Positions 7,018 through 15,017 are shown, counted from the stretch's first letter. The stretch: DNA of 28,421 bases from Candidatus Buchananbacteria bacterium (GCA_903859075.1 CAIOLF010000010.1:1-28421), one strand, 5' to 3'. The notes: generated by a model from the letters alone, not told the origin. A program made the numbers and translations.

Positions 7018-8238
7018 TTATTTGAGTTTGGCTGTGGCGAATTGCTTCTTGCCGCGCTGGAGCAGCAAGCCGGCAGGCGGAATTTTTACCAGCAGCGTGT
7101 CATGAGTGATCAGCTCGTCATCAATGCGGATGGCTTTTTCTTTTACCAGCCGTTTGACTTCGCTGTTGCTGGTTGCCAGCCCGGCCTGCACGAATAAATC
7201 CAAGACACCGATCTGTCCGTCCTTATCTTGAATAATTACAGTCGGGATGTCGGTCGGTTTTTGTTTTTCTTGGAAGACGCGAGCGAATTCATTCTGGCCG
7301 TGCCGTGCTTCGTCATGCCCCAGATAAATCCGGACGACCTCATAGGCCAGCTTCATCTTGTAGTCGCGCGGGTTAACGCCTTGGCTCATTTCTTTTTCCG
7401 CTTCCTTGATTTCCTCCAGGGGAATATCGGTGAGAATTTCCATGGCGGTAGTGATCATCGTATCCGGCCAGCTCATGATTTTTCCGTACATGTCAGCCGG
7501 CGCGTCATTGAGGGTGATCGTATTGCCCTCGCTTTTGCCCATTTTTTTGCCGGTAGGATCTTCCAGTAGTTTCGTGGTCAAGACGAACTTTTCTTTGTTC
7601 TTCATCTTTTTCATCAAGGTCCGGCCGCAAAGCATATTAAACATCTGATCGCTGCCGCCGATTTGCAAATCCACGTCCAAAGTGACGGCATCGTAAGCCT
7701 GAAAAATCGGATACAAAAATTCATGAAGATGAATATCGCGGTTAGCCTTGATCCTTTCTTGGAACATATCGCGTTCCAGCAAGCGGGCCACGGTAAAATG
7801 GGAAGCCAATTCCAACATATCAGCCGGCTTAAGCTTGTTAGTCCATTTTTCATTGTGGACAAAACGAACATTGGCTTGGGTTAAATCCAAAATTCGGCCG
7901 ATTTGTTTTTTATAACCTTTGGCATTCTCTAAAACTTGTTGGTGAGTCAATGGTTTACGCGTCTTGTCTTTGCCGGTTGGATCGCCGATTTGCGCCGTAA
8001 AATCGCCGATGAGCAAAATCACCTCATGTCCCAAACGGCGGAACTGCTCCAGTTTTCTTATTTGGATGCCATGGCCGATGTGCAGCGTCGGCGCCGTCGG
8101 ATCAAAGCCGCAATACAGGCGAAGCCGTCTGCCTGACAGCAGCTCTTTTCTTAAGCTCTCTTTATCCGGATAAATATTTTCCACGCCGCGGGTCAGCACT
8201 TCATCGACCTGCTTAGCGTCGGTTATGACTTTGGACAT
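7018..8238 (-). CDS. tyrS: Tyrosine--tRNA ligase
   Basis: A 406-residue class I aminoacyl-tRNA synthetase that charges tRNA-Tyr in the cytosol. The first segment has YCGFDPTAPTLHIGH, with the HIGH box at residues 53-56. The tyrosine-pocket region DLQIGGSDQ follows, then the KMSKS-type loop KKMGKS (residues 231-236). The C-terminal ~70 residues have the look of an S4 RNA-binding domain (GLATSNSEVKRLVKEKAIRI). The length fits the TyrRS type with a short C-terminal S4 domain (TyrZ-like). The ATG at 8238 is the natural start; no Shine-Dalgarno is obvious. It ends in its own terminator. Confidence 0.95.
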   Translation of the reverse strand: MSKVITDAKQVDEVLTRGVENIYPDKESLRKELLSGRRLRLYCGFDPTAPTLHIGHGIQIRKLEQFRRLGHEVILLIGDFTAQIGDPTGKDKTRKPLTHQQVLENAKGYKKQIGRILDLTQANVRFVHNEKWTNKLKPADMLELASHFTVARLLERDMFQERIKANRDIHLHEFLYPIFQAYDAVTLDVDLQIGGSDQMFNMLCGRTLMKKMKNKEKFVLTTKLLEDPTGKKMGKSEGNTITLNDAPADMYGKIMSWPDTMITTAMEILTDIPLEEIKEAEKEMSQGVNPRDYKMKLAYEVVRIYLGHDEARHGQNEFARVFQEKQKPTDIPTVIIQDKDGQIGVLDLFVQAGLATSNSEVKRLVKEKAIRIDDELITHDTLLVKIPPAGLLLQRGKKQFATAKLK

Positions 8239-8254
8239 ATTTTTAGTTTAATAG

Positions 8255-8288
8255 TTTGAAAACTTAGGGAAAAGGGCGGCTTTTCCCT
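8255..8288 (-). terminator. Probable terminator behind the valS / small membrane protein pair
   Basis: AGGGAAAA (8266-8273) pairs perfectly with TTTTCCCT (8281-8288) around a GC-rich loop. On the minus strand it follows the 8304 stop codon; the T-run is weak. Confidence 0.5.
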
Positions 8289-8303
8289 GCTGACATGCAG
8301 CTT

Positions 8304-8582
8304 TTACTTTTTGCGTCGCAGTGGCTTGCCTGGCGCGTCTTGGATTCTGGGCTTGGCCGGTTTTTTTGGCGCCGTCGCCAAAGAGTAGAGAAAACTGTTT
8401 ACCGCCGGAAAGACCATCACCGCCAAGAAAGTGACAACCGAAAAAGTAATAGCTGGGGATTCGCCGGCGGCTGACCGCAGGCTTGTCAGGCACAGCCCAA
8501 GAATTGCGGCCATCTCTAGTGCCCAGGCAATGAACTGGAAGATGAAAAAATTCTTTGGCTTTGGTTGATCATCGCTATGCAT
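8304..8582 (-). CDS. Small two-segment membrane protein, unknown
   Basis: About 92 residues with two hydrophobic segments (about residues 12-35 and 44-65) and a basic Pro/Lys/Arg-rich tail. I do not recognise it. An ATG at 8597 would overlap GGAGGG; the ATG at 8582 lies seven bases after that Shine-Dalgarno and is preferred. It follows valS by about 20 bases on the same strand and may share its transcript, but a functional link is not evident. It belongs to the group of genes in this window with a strong Shine-Dalgarno. Confidence 0.55.
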   Translation of the reverse strand: MHSDDQPKPKNFFIFQFIAWALEMAAILGLCLTSLRSAAGESPAITFSVVTFLAVMVFPAVNSFLYSLATAPKKPAKPRIQDAPGKPLRRKK

Positions 8583-8604
8583 GATCTTACCCTCCATCGG
8601 TTGT

Positions 8605-11259
8605 TTATTTCAGACTGTCCAATTGATTTTTTAATTTATCCAGTTTTTCCTGAGCTGGTTCCATTTTTTCTTTTTCTTTCAGTACAATTTCTTCCGGAGC
8701 GTTGGCGACAAATTCCTGATTATTGAGCTTAATCGCGATACCGGATAGATATTTTTCCGTTTCAGAAATTTCTTTTGCCAGCCGTTTCTTTTCCGTTTCG
8801 ACGTCCACTAGTCCGGCCAGATCCAGATAAATTTCCACGCCGCCGGCTACCGCGCCAATGCCGCCCTCGGGCTTATTATTTTTAATGATTAGATTTTCCA
8901 CCCGTCCCAATTTTTTAATTATGTTCTGTTCTTTTTTGATCAATTCAGTTTTGTCGCCGGCGATAATGCTGATGGTGACCAGCTTGGCTGGTTCGATTTT
9001 ATTTTCGCCGCGCAGGTTGCGGATAGAGGTGATAATATCTTTAATACTTTGAAAATCAGCTCCGGCACCGATATCAACGGCAAAATTTTTAGGCCAGGCG
9101 GCGACCAGCAACAAATTTTTGGCGCCCAGCTCATTCCAGAGATGCTCCGTGATAAAAGGACAGAAAGGATGCCAGAGCTTGAGGATTTTTTGCAAGATAA
9201 AAAGTAACAGTTCATCTTTAGCGCCCTCAACTTTGGCAATCTCCAGATACCAATCGGCGAAATCGCTCCAAGTGAATTCATGCAGCAGTTCGCCGGCGCT
9301 GGAAAAATTATATTTATCGAGTTCGGCGGTCGTGGCGGCGGTGGTTTCATTGAGGCGGCTGAGAATCCAGTCATCAGCCAGCGTCCGCGTTGCCGGCACT
9401 TCCTCGATCAGCCGCGGCTGGGCCACTGTCTGCAAAATATAGCGGGAAATATTCCAGAGTTTATTGACGAAGTTACGCGCGCCCTCAACCTTCTCTTCAT
9501 AAAAGCGGCTGTCATTGCCGGCGGTAACGCCTTTAATCAGGCTCAGCCGCAAAGCATCAGTGCCGTATTTCTCGATAATTTCTAAAGGATCTAATCCGTT
9601 GCCCAGCGATTTGGAAAATTTGCGGCCGTCTTTGGCGCGCAGCATGCCGTGGATATAGACATTTTTAAAAGGGATATCATCCAAGGCATAGGTAGATAAT
9701 AGAATCATCCGGACCATCCAGAGAAAAATGATTTCATAACCCATTTGCATCCAGGTGGTAGGATGATATTTTAACAGGTCATCGGTTTCCGCCGGCCAGC
9801 CCAGAGTGGAAAAAGTCCAAGTGCCGGAAGAAAACCAGGTATCCAGAGTATCTTCATCCTGGTGTAATTTTTTGGAGCCGCATTTGAGACAGTCACTTGG
9901 AGTATCGCTGCTATAAAAATAATGCTGGCAGTCGTCGCAATACCATACCGGTATCCGGTGTCCCCACCATATTTGCCGGGAAACGCACCAGTCGTATAAA
10001 TTATCGATCCTTTGCAGATAGCTGTTATGAAAGCGTTCCGGAGCTATTTTAATGATTTTGTCGGCGTTTTCATCATGGCCGACGGTTACTGCTTCACGCA
10101 GCAGCTCTTTGAGCGTTTTGCCGCGCTCGGGAATTTTTTTGTTGACGTCAACGAACCATTGTTCCATTGGCAAGGCCTCAACTATATCGCCGAAGCGGTC
10201 GGAAGAGCCGACATTATGGGTAGTTTCTTCTTCTTTTATATAGAGGCCTTGATCTTTGAGCCACTGCACGAATTTTCCCCGGGCTTCCAGTACCGGCAAG
10301 CCGGCATAAGCCGGACCGGCGGCGGAGAGCATTTTGCCGTCTTGGCCGATGACCGGGATAATGCCGATGTCTTTGTTATTCAGGTACATCTCATAGTCAA
10401 TGGCGCTATGCGCCGGGGTGACGCCGACCGCGCCGGTGCCGTAATCAGGGTCAACGGCACCGGCGCCGATAATGGTAATGATTAGCGGCTTGGCGGCGCC
10501 GACATCAACAGTGAATTTTTGCCCGATGTATTGTTTGTATCTTGCATCATCGGGATTGACGGCAACAGCCGTATCGCCGAGCTTGGTCTCCGGTCGGGTG
10601 GTGGCGATCGGAATGGGAAAATCATGGCTGTATTTGAAATACCAAATTTTGGCCGGCTGATCCACATAGACCAATTCATCATCGGAACAAGTGCTTTGCC
10701 CTTTGACTGACCAATTAATAACGCGATAGCCGCGGTAGATCAGTCCGTCTTCAAACATCCGGCGGAATATTTCATTAACCGCTTCGGATCTTGACTCATC
10801 AAAAGTATAAGCTAAACGCGACCAATCGCAGGAAGTACCCATTTTTTTGATTTGGCCGAGAATGATCGATTTATGATTATCGGCAAATTCTTTAATTTTT
10901 TTTAAAAGCCCTTCACGGCCTAATTCCTTTCTTGGGTTAACAAAACCTTGTTTTTTTAATTCATCCTCAACGCGCGCTTGGGTCGCGATAGCCGCATGGT
11001 CGGTTCCGGGCACGATCAAAGCCCGCTTTCCTAGCAGTCTTTGGTATCTGATTTCTATGTCCATCAGGGCATTTTCAAAGGCATGTCCCAGATGGAGTAC
11101 CCCGGTGACGTTAGGCGGAGGCATGGAAATAACAAACGATTCGGCTCGTTCCCCGGGTAATTTGTCAGGATTAAAGTAGCCGGATTCCTCCCATTTTTGA
11201 TAGATTTTATCCTCTATTTCAGCGGCGTTATAGGCCTTTGGCAGGTCGGTTTTGGGCAT
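8605..11259 (-). CDS. valS: Valine--tRNA ligase
   Basis: An 884-residue class I synthetase that charges tRNA-Val. What is seen: PPPNVTGVLHLGHA with the HIGH box at 56-59; the long CP1 editing insertion, with TTRPETKLGDTAVAV; a DWCVSRQIWWGHRIP segment; a four-cysteine zinc-ribbon-like stretch (CDDC ... CLKC); the KMSKS box as KFSKS (547-551); and a C-terminal arm with coiled-coil character ending the protein, typical of ValRS. The length is normal for bacteria. I prefer ATG at 11259; a TTG at 11280 would overlap the -35 box of the divergent promoter and has no better ribosome site. A tRNA-Val(GAC) gene lies at 15183. Confidence 0.95.
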   Translation of the reverse strand: MPKTDLPKAYNAAEIEDKIYQKWEESGYFNPDKLPGERAESFVISMPPPNVTGVLHLGHAFENALMDIEIRYQRLLGKRALIVPGTDHAAIATQARVEDELKKQGFVNPRKELGREGLLKKIKEFADNHKSIILGQIKKMGTSCDWSRLAYTFDESRSEAVNEIFRRMFEDGLIYRGYRVINWSVKGQSTCSDDELVYVDQPAKIWYFKYSHDFPIPIATTRPETKLGDTAVAVNPDDARYKQYIGQKFTVDVGAAKPLIITIIGAGAVDPDYGTGAVGVTPAHSAIDYEMYLNNKDIGIIPVIGQDGKMLSAAGPAYAGLPVLEARGKFVQWLKDQGLYIKEEETTHNVGSSDRFGDIVEALPMEQWFVDVNKKIPERGKTLKELLREAVTVGHDENADKIIKIAPERFHNSYLQRIDNLYDWCVSRQIWWGHRIPVWYCDDCQHYFYSSDTPSDCLKCGSKKLHQDEDTLDTWFSSGTWTFSTLGWPAETDDLLKYHPTTWMQMGYEIIFLWMVRMILLSTYALDDIPFKNVYIHGMLRAKDGRKFSKSLGNGLDPLEIIEKYGTDALRLSLIKGVTAGNDSRFYEEKVEGARNFVNKLWNISRYILQTVAQPRLIEEVPATRTLADDWILSRLNETTAATTAELDKYNFSSAGELLHEFTWSDFADWYLEIAKVEGAKDELLLFILQKILKLWHPFCPFITEHLWNELGAKNLLLVAAWPKNFAVDIGAGADFQSIKDIITSIRNLRGENKIEPAKLVTISIIAGDKTELIKKEQNIIKKLGRVENLIIKNNKPEGGIGAVAGGVEIYLDLAGLVDVETEKKRLAKEISETEKYLSGIAIKLNNQEFVANAPEEIVLKEKEKMEPAQEKLDKLKNQLDSLK

Positions 11260-11273
11260 AGTTTTAATGACTC

Positions 11274-11302
11274 TTGACAAAATTTAGTAAATATGATATA
11301 AT
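11274..11302 (+). promoter_or_regulatory. Consensus sigma-70 promoter
   Basis: TTGACA (11274-11279) and TATAAT (11297-11302) are exactly 17 bases apart. It points toward the 11431 gene and leaves a leader of about 120 bases. A second TATAAT (11411-11416) lies 14 bases before the ATG and may give an additional near-leaderless start. Confidence 0.8.
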
Positions 11303-11430
11303 GGTATATTCTTGAGATAAATCAGGATTTTGGGCTTTATAAGCGATATGCATATTTTACTAAAATAACGGGCAAATTTCAAGTTTTTTAAGCAGTTTAA
11401 ATAATTAAAATATAATAATTAAACAAAAGT

Positions 11431-12033
11431 ATGAACAAAAAAACCATTATAGCGGCAGTTCTAGTTTCTTTAATTGCCCTAGCACCGCTGGCTTTGCCGT
11501 TAACGGCTAAGGCCTCAACCATTGATCCTAATTCTGACGAGGATCATGACGGTTTAACTTATCGTCAGGAAACTCAGCTTTACCATTCTAATCCCAATAA
11601 ATGGGATACTGATGGCGATGGCTGGGGCGATGGCCAAGAAGTTTGGAATGGCTATTCCCCTTTAGCCGGCAATGGCGCCAGAATGAAAAATTTTGACAGC
11701 GACAAAGACGGCTTGACTGATGAACAGGAAACTACTGTTTATCATTCCAACCCGAGCAAAGCCGACACTGACAATGACGGTTATACTGACGGCTTGGAAG
11801 TCAAAAACGGTTATTCACCGATAGTGGCTAACGCTGTCAGAATGAATAACACCGATACCGATAGCGACGGTTTAAATGACGCTCAGGAAGTCGCTGTAGG
11901 CACCAATTTGTTATCAGCCGACACCGATAGCGACGGCTATAACGATCATTGCGAAGTTTATAGCGGCCATAATCCGCTGTCTCGCTTAACTGTCAAAACT
12001 AATAAATATCAGAAACTTGCTTTGGCTAGATAA
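11431..12033 (+). CDS. Exported protein with DxDxDG calcium-binding repeats
   Basis: A 200-residue protein with a signal peptide (basic MNKK, hydrophobic core to about residue 25, cleavage likely after AKA). The mature part is four or more repeats of the thrombospondin type 3 / EF-hand-loop kind: DSDKDGLTDEQE, DTDNDGYTDGLE, DTDSDGLNDAQE, DTDSDGYNDHCE. Such loops normally bind calcium; here the protein is probably outside the membrane. No catalytic domain or anchor is seen. It shares a 57-bp identical stretch with the next gene. A terminator follows, so the two may be transcribed separately. Confidence 0.8.
   Translation: MNKKTIIAAVLVSLIALAPLALPLTAKASTIDPNSDEDHDGLTYRQETQLYHSNPNKWDTDGDGWGDGQEVWNGYSPLAGNGARMKNFDSDKDGLTDEQETTVYHSNPSKADTDNDGYTDGLEVKNGYSPIVANAVRMNNTDTDSDGLNDAQEVAVGTNLLSADTDSDGYNDHCEVYSGHNPLSRLTVKTNKYQKLALAR
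11591..11647 (+). repeat. 57-bp exact repeat, copy 1
   Basis: Identical, including silent codon positions, to 12312-12368 in the neighbouring gene. It encodes the stretch NPNKWDTDGDGWGDGQEVW of the calcium-loop repeats. Confidence 0.95.
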
Positions 12034-12072
12034 TTAAGAGCCAAGCGAAATAAGGTTGATAATCTCAAAAAT

Positions 12073-12105
12073 CGGACGGGTTTAATCCCGCCCGGTTTTT
12101 TATTT
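12073..12105 (+). terminator. Terminator after the 11431 gene
   Basis: CGGACGGG (12073-12080) pairs with CCCGCCCG (12087-12094) with one mismatch, followed by a run of six T. Confidence 0.8.
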
Positions 12106-12133
12106 TTCTTAAAAGATGTTAAAATATAATCAT

Positions 12134-12952
12134 ATGGAAGACAAATTTTTCAAAGCAGCTTTGTTTTTTTGTTTTATATTTTTGATGTTTTTTTGTTTTC
12201 ATTCGCTGGCGGTGCAGGCCCAGGATGCCGCTTCAACAACAGATGCAGAGGTAGTGGATTCCGATCATGACGGACTTTCCGATAAGGATGAAATAAATAT
12301 CTATAAGTCCGATCCCAATAAATGGGATACTGATGGCGATGGCTGGGGCGATGGCCAAGAAGTTTGGAGCGGCTTCTCCCCGCTCCAAGAAGATGAGGCC
12401 AGGATCGGACCGGCCGATAGCGATAGCGACGGACTTTTAGATGATTTGGAAATCAAGCTGGGAACCGATCCCAACAATAAAGATTCTGACAGTGATGGCT
12501 ATCTGGACGGCCGGGAAGTTTTTAACGGTTATGATCCTTTAAAGAATAAGGGAGCGCGTGAAACCGATAAGCGGGCGGAAGTCGACCTGACCAATCAGCG
12601 GCTGGATTATTATTTCAAAGGCATAAAAATCGGGACCATCTTGGTTTCTACCGGCAAGTCGCCGTTGCTGACGCCGACGGGAAATTTCAATATCTTGAGA
12701 AAGCGGCCAGTGGTAAATTATGCCGGCGCCACTTATAGCTACCCCAATACCAAATGGAATTTGGAATTTAAAAAGGGAATGTACATCCATGGCGCTTATT
12801 GGCACAACAATTTTGGCAAGAAATCCATGAGCCACGGCTGTGTTAATGTGGCGTATAAGGATATGGAAAGATTTTATAGTTTTATGGACATTGGCACCCC
12901 GGTGAAAATTTTTGGCACAACTCCCGCAGGGGTTATCGCGGTAAATGATTAA
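12134..12952 (+). CDS. L,D-transpeptidase (YkuD) with N-terminal calcium-type repeats
   Basis: About 272 residues. A hydrophobic signal (to about residue 28, with VQAQDA at its end) precedes three DxDxDG repeats (about residues 35-130) of the kind in the upstream protein, then a C-terminal YkuD domain (about 145-265). The catalytic motif is present: HG in MYIHGAYW, then SHGCVN with Cys236 as the nucleophile. YkuD enzymes form 3-3 crosslinks in peptidoglycan or attach proteins to it; the export signal places it at the wall. ATG at 12134 is chosen for a normal signal peptide; an in-frame ATG at 12116 is possible. TATAAT at 12125 lies between the two candidate starts, so the transcription start is unclear. 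Confidence 0.85.
   Translation: MEDKFFKAALFFCFIFLMFFCFHSLAVQAQDAASTTDAEVVDSDHDGLSDKDEINIYKSDPNKWDTDGDGWGDGQEVWSGFSPLQEDEARIGPADSDSDGLLDDLEIKLGTDPNNKDSDSDGYLDGREVFNGYDPLKNKGARETDKRAEVDLTNQRLDYYFKGIKIGTILVSTGKSPLLTPTGNFNILRKRPVVNYAGATYSYPNTKWNLEFKKGMYIHGAYWHNNFGKKSMSHGCVNVAYKDMERFYSFMDIGTPVKIFGTTPAGVIAVND
12312..12368 (+). repeat. 57-bp exact repeat, copy 2
   Basis: Identical to 11591-11647; see there. The flanks diverge at once on both sides. Confidence 0.95.
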
Positions 12953-12971
12953 ATTTAGATAAATCAAATAC

Positions 12972-13003
12972 TTGACATCCCAAGCCATCTAATGTAGTAT
13001 TAT
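12972..13003 (+). promoter_or_regulatory. Promoter of the 13030 gene
   Basis: TTGACA (12972-12977) is followed after 17 bases by TAGTAT (12995-13000), overlapping an alternative TATTAT (12998-13003). The operator-like palindrome at 13006 lies at the expected transcription start. Confidence 0.65.
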
Positions 13004-13005
13004 AC

Positions 13006-13023
13006 ATTCATAAATTTATGAAT
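13006..13023. promoter_or_regulatory. 18-bp perfect palindrome, possible operator
   Basis: ATTCATAAA followed by TTTATGAAT is a perfect palindrome without a loop, placed between the -10 box and the ATG at 13030. Such a site could bind a dimeric repressor. No regulator gene is adjacent. Confidence 0.45.
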
Positions 13024-13029
13024 TTTTAG

Positions 13030-14169
13030 ATGGCTTTATCACCGACACAACAGGCCTTTGAGGTTATCAAACAAAGCAAAAGCATCCTCATTGCCTTTAA
13101 AAGCGATTGGACCGGAGACGCTCTCTCCAGCTCTTTGGCGTTATCGGGGTTTTTGAAAAAGCTGGGCAAAAAAACCGACATTGTCTGCGATGGTTTTGTG
13201 CCGCCGGCTAATTTGGGTTTTTTGCCGATCGCCGATGTCAGCCCCAAATTGAACAGTTTGCAAAAGTTCGTTATTACCGTTAACACCGCTCAGGCGCAGG
13301 TGGGCGAGTTTTATTACGATCGCGACGGCGGCAAGCTCAATATTTATATTACGCCGAGTGAGGGAATTTTTAATTCCGAGGATGTGGTGACGGACGCTTC
13401 CGATTACCGTTACGACTTGATCTTCATCGTCAACTCTCCGGATCTGGAATCGCTGGGCGGCATCTATGAGAAGCACCCGGATTTTTTCTATTCCGTTCCT
13501 AAAATCAATCTTGACCATTCCAACCGTAACGAGAATTTCGGCAACATCAACCTGGTCAGTTTGACCGCCGCGTCCACCGCGGAAATAATTTACGGTCTAA
13601 TCAAGGAGTATGAGGAAAATCTGATTGATGAGAATATCGCCACTTATTTGCTGACGGGAATTATTATGGCGACTAAGAATTTCAAGTCGCCGGAAGTGAC
13701 GCCGAAGACGCTCAATCTCGCCAGTTTATTAATTGCCAAAGGAGCGCGCCGGGAGCAGATTATCCAGAATCTGTATCAGAGCCGTTATTTGTCCACTTTG
13801 AAATTGTGGGGGAGAGTGCTCTCGCGCCTCAATCAGGATCTTGATGGACGCCTGGTCTGGTCAACTTTGCCGGCGCAGGATTTTTATGAGACCTCTACTC
13901 GTCCGGATGAATTGCCGGATGTCATCGAAGAGCTGATCGTTTCCATGCCCAAGACGGAACTGGTGGTTTTGCTTTATGAAGTAAAGGAATTGGAGCATAC
14001 GGAAGCGCGCGCGATCGTCTATTCGCCGAAAAATATTGATACTTTATTCGTCTGCCAGAAATTCAATGCCGTCGGCAATCGCGAACTGGCCAAGTTTACT
14101 TTGCCGGAAGCGGATCTCTACGGCGCAGAGAGGATGATTATAGAAGAGATCAAACAAAAGATGAGTTAA
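13030..14169 (+). CDS. DHH-family phosphoesterase-like protein with degenerate motifs
   Basis: A 379-residue protein with the layout of the NrnA/RecJ-like DHH-DHHA1 family (nanoRNase or cyclic-dinucleotide phosphodiesterases in active members). The motifs are eroded: the usual H-x-x-P-D-G-D is AFKSDWTGDA (residues 22-31), the motif II aspartate is replaced by N135 in FIVNSPD, and DHH is D162-H163-S164. Helices and spacing are otherwise as expected, and the C-terminal part resembles DHHA1. I infer it has lost or changed its metal-dependent chemistry. A strong promoter and a palindrome precede it. No signal peptide; cytosolic. Confidence 0.75.
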   Translation: MALSPTQQAFEVIKQSKSILIAFKSDWTGDALSSSLALSGFLKKLGKKTDIVCDGFVPPANLGFLPIADVSPKLNSLQKFVITVNTAQAQVGEFYYDRDGGKLNIYITPSEGIFNSEDVVTDASDYRYDLIFIVNSPDLESLGGIYEKHPDFFYSVPKINLDHSNRNENFGNINLVSLTAASTAEIIYGLIKEYEENLIDENIATYLLTGIIMATKNFKSPEVTPKTLNLASLLIAKGARREQIIQNLYQSRYLSTLKLWGRVLSRLNQDLDGRLVWSTLPAQDFYETSTRPDELPDVIEELIVSMPKTELVVLLYEVKELEHTEARAIVYSPKNIDTLFVCQKFNAVGNRELAKFTLPEADLYGAERMIIEEIKQKMS

Positions 14170-14173
14170 GGTA

Positions 14174-14202
14174 TTGAAAATTCAAAAAAAATACTTTATA
14201 AT
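14174..14202 (+). promoter_or_regulatory. Promoter of the 14263 gene
   Basis: TTGAAA (14174-14179) and TATAAT (14197-14202) are 17 bases apart. The ~55-base leader holds a small hairpin (14218-14239) with no T-run. Confidence 0.7.
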
Positions 14203-14262
14203 AATCAAGTAATGTTTGGCTGGGACTATTAACCCGGCCAGTTACTAGACCTAAAATGTTAT

Positions 14263-14850
14263 ATGACAAAAAGAGTTTTTATAATCCATGGCTGGGACGG
14301 TTATCCGGAAGAAGGCTGGTTTCCCTGGCTGAAACAACAGTTGGAAGCCAAGGGATTCGCGGTTACTGTGCCGCAGATGCCGTCTGCTGCTGAGCCGAGA
14401 ATCAATAATTGGGTACCATATTTAAAAGAGGTCGTAGGTGCTGCCGATGAGCAGACTTATTTGGTCGGCCACAGCATGGGTTGCCAGGCGATTGCCAGGT
14501 ATTTGGAAACATTACCGGAAGGCGTGAGTGTTGGCGGCGCAGTATTTGTGGCTGGATTTTTCAAACGTCTGACCAACCTTGAAGAGGAAGAAGCCGCCAG
14601 CGGCGTTGCCGAGGAGTGGCTTCACAGCCCACTGGATCTTAATAAAGTAAGAAGCCATTTGAATAAGAGTGTTGCAGTTTTTTCCGATAATGATCCGTAC
14701 GTTCCTATGGACAATCAAGAAGCGTTCGTTAAGACTCTCGGATCAGAAATCATGGTAGAGCATGAGAGAGGACATTTTAGCGGTAGTGACGATGTTCCGG
14801 AATTGCCGGTTGTTTTGGAAGCGGTTCTCGGTATGGCTGAAGAAAATTAG
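14263..14850 (+). CDS. RBBP9/YdeN-family alpha/beta hydrolase
   Basis: A 195-residue cytosolic serine hydrolase of the RBBP9/YdeN type. Seen: VFIIHGWDGYPEEGWFPWLK at the N-terminus, typical of this family; nucleophile elbow GHSMG with Ser71; D144 in SDNDPYVP; and His171 in GHFS. The complete triad suggests an active enzyme, but substrates of the family are poorly defined. The length is normal. It is transcribed alone from a good promoter. Downstream lies the tRNA cluster rather than a partner gene. Confidence 0.88.
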   Translation: MTKRVFIIHGWDGYPEEGWFPWLKQQLEAKGFAVTVPQMPSAAEPRINNWVPYLKEVVGAADEQTYLVGHSMGCQAIARYLETLPEGVSVGGAVFVAGFFKRLTNLEEEEAASGVAEEWLHSPLDLNKVRSHLNKSVAVFSDNDPYVPMDNQEAFVKTLGSEIMVEHERGHFSGSDDVPELPVVLEAVLGMAEEN

Positions 14851-14862
14851 ATTTTTAGTTTT

Positions 14863-14933
14863 GGGCCATTAGCTCCCGCCTTCATCCCGCCTGCGGCGGG
14901 ATTACGGCGAGGCAAGCAGTTTGGCTTACGTGA
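14863..14933 (+). repeat. Hairpin element capped by a copy of the tRNA-Ala 5' end
   Basis: GGGCCATTAGCTC (14863-14875) is a 13-base copy of the tRNA-Ala 5' end at 14934-14946. Between them lies a strong hairpin: ATCCCGCC/GGCGGGAT (14884-14902) around the loop TGC, widened by outer CGCC/GGCG pairs. The order copy, hairpin element, complete tRNA is the same as upstream of tRNA-Asp (154-348), where a hairpin also has the CC-TGC-GG core. Confidence 0.6.
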
Positions 14934-15008
14934 GGGCCATTAGCTCAGTTTGGCTAGAGCGCTTCCATGGCATGGAAGAGGTCAAGGGTTCGAGTCCCTT
15001 ATGGTCCA
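14934..15008 (+). tRNA. tRNA-Ala (anticodon GGC)
   Basis: Acceptor GGGCCAT pairs with ATGGTCC, including the G3-U70 wobble that marks tRNA-Ala. D stem GCTC/GAGC, anticodon stem CTTCC/GGAAG around ATGGCAT (anticodon GGC), T loop TTCGAGT, discriminator A. CCA is not encoded. Confidence 0.95.
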
Positions 15009-15017
15009 CAATGGTCA

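Noticed and set aside
10012..10485. A 157-codon open frame antisense to valS
   Set aside because: Shadow frame of valS with no independent signals.
14218..14239. A leader hairpin (GGCTGGG/CCCGGCC) as a riboswitch
   Set aside because: The stem is short, there is no T-run or alternative fold, and no known riboswitch core is recognised.
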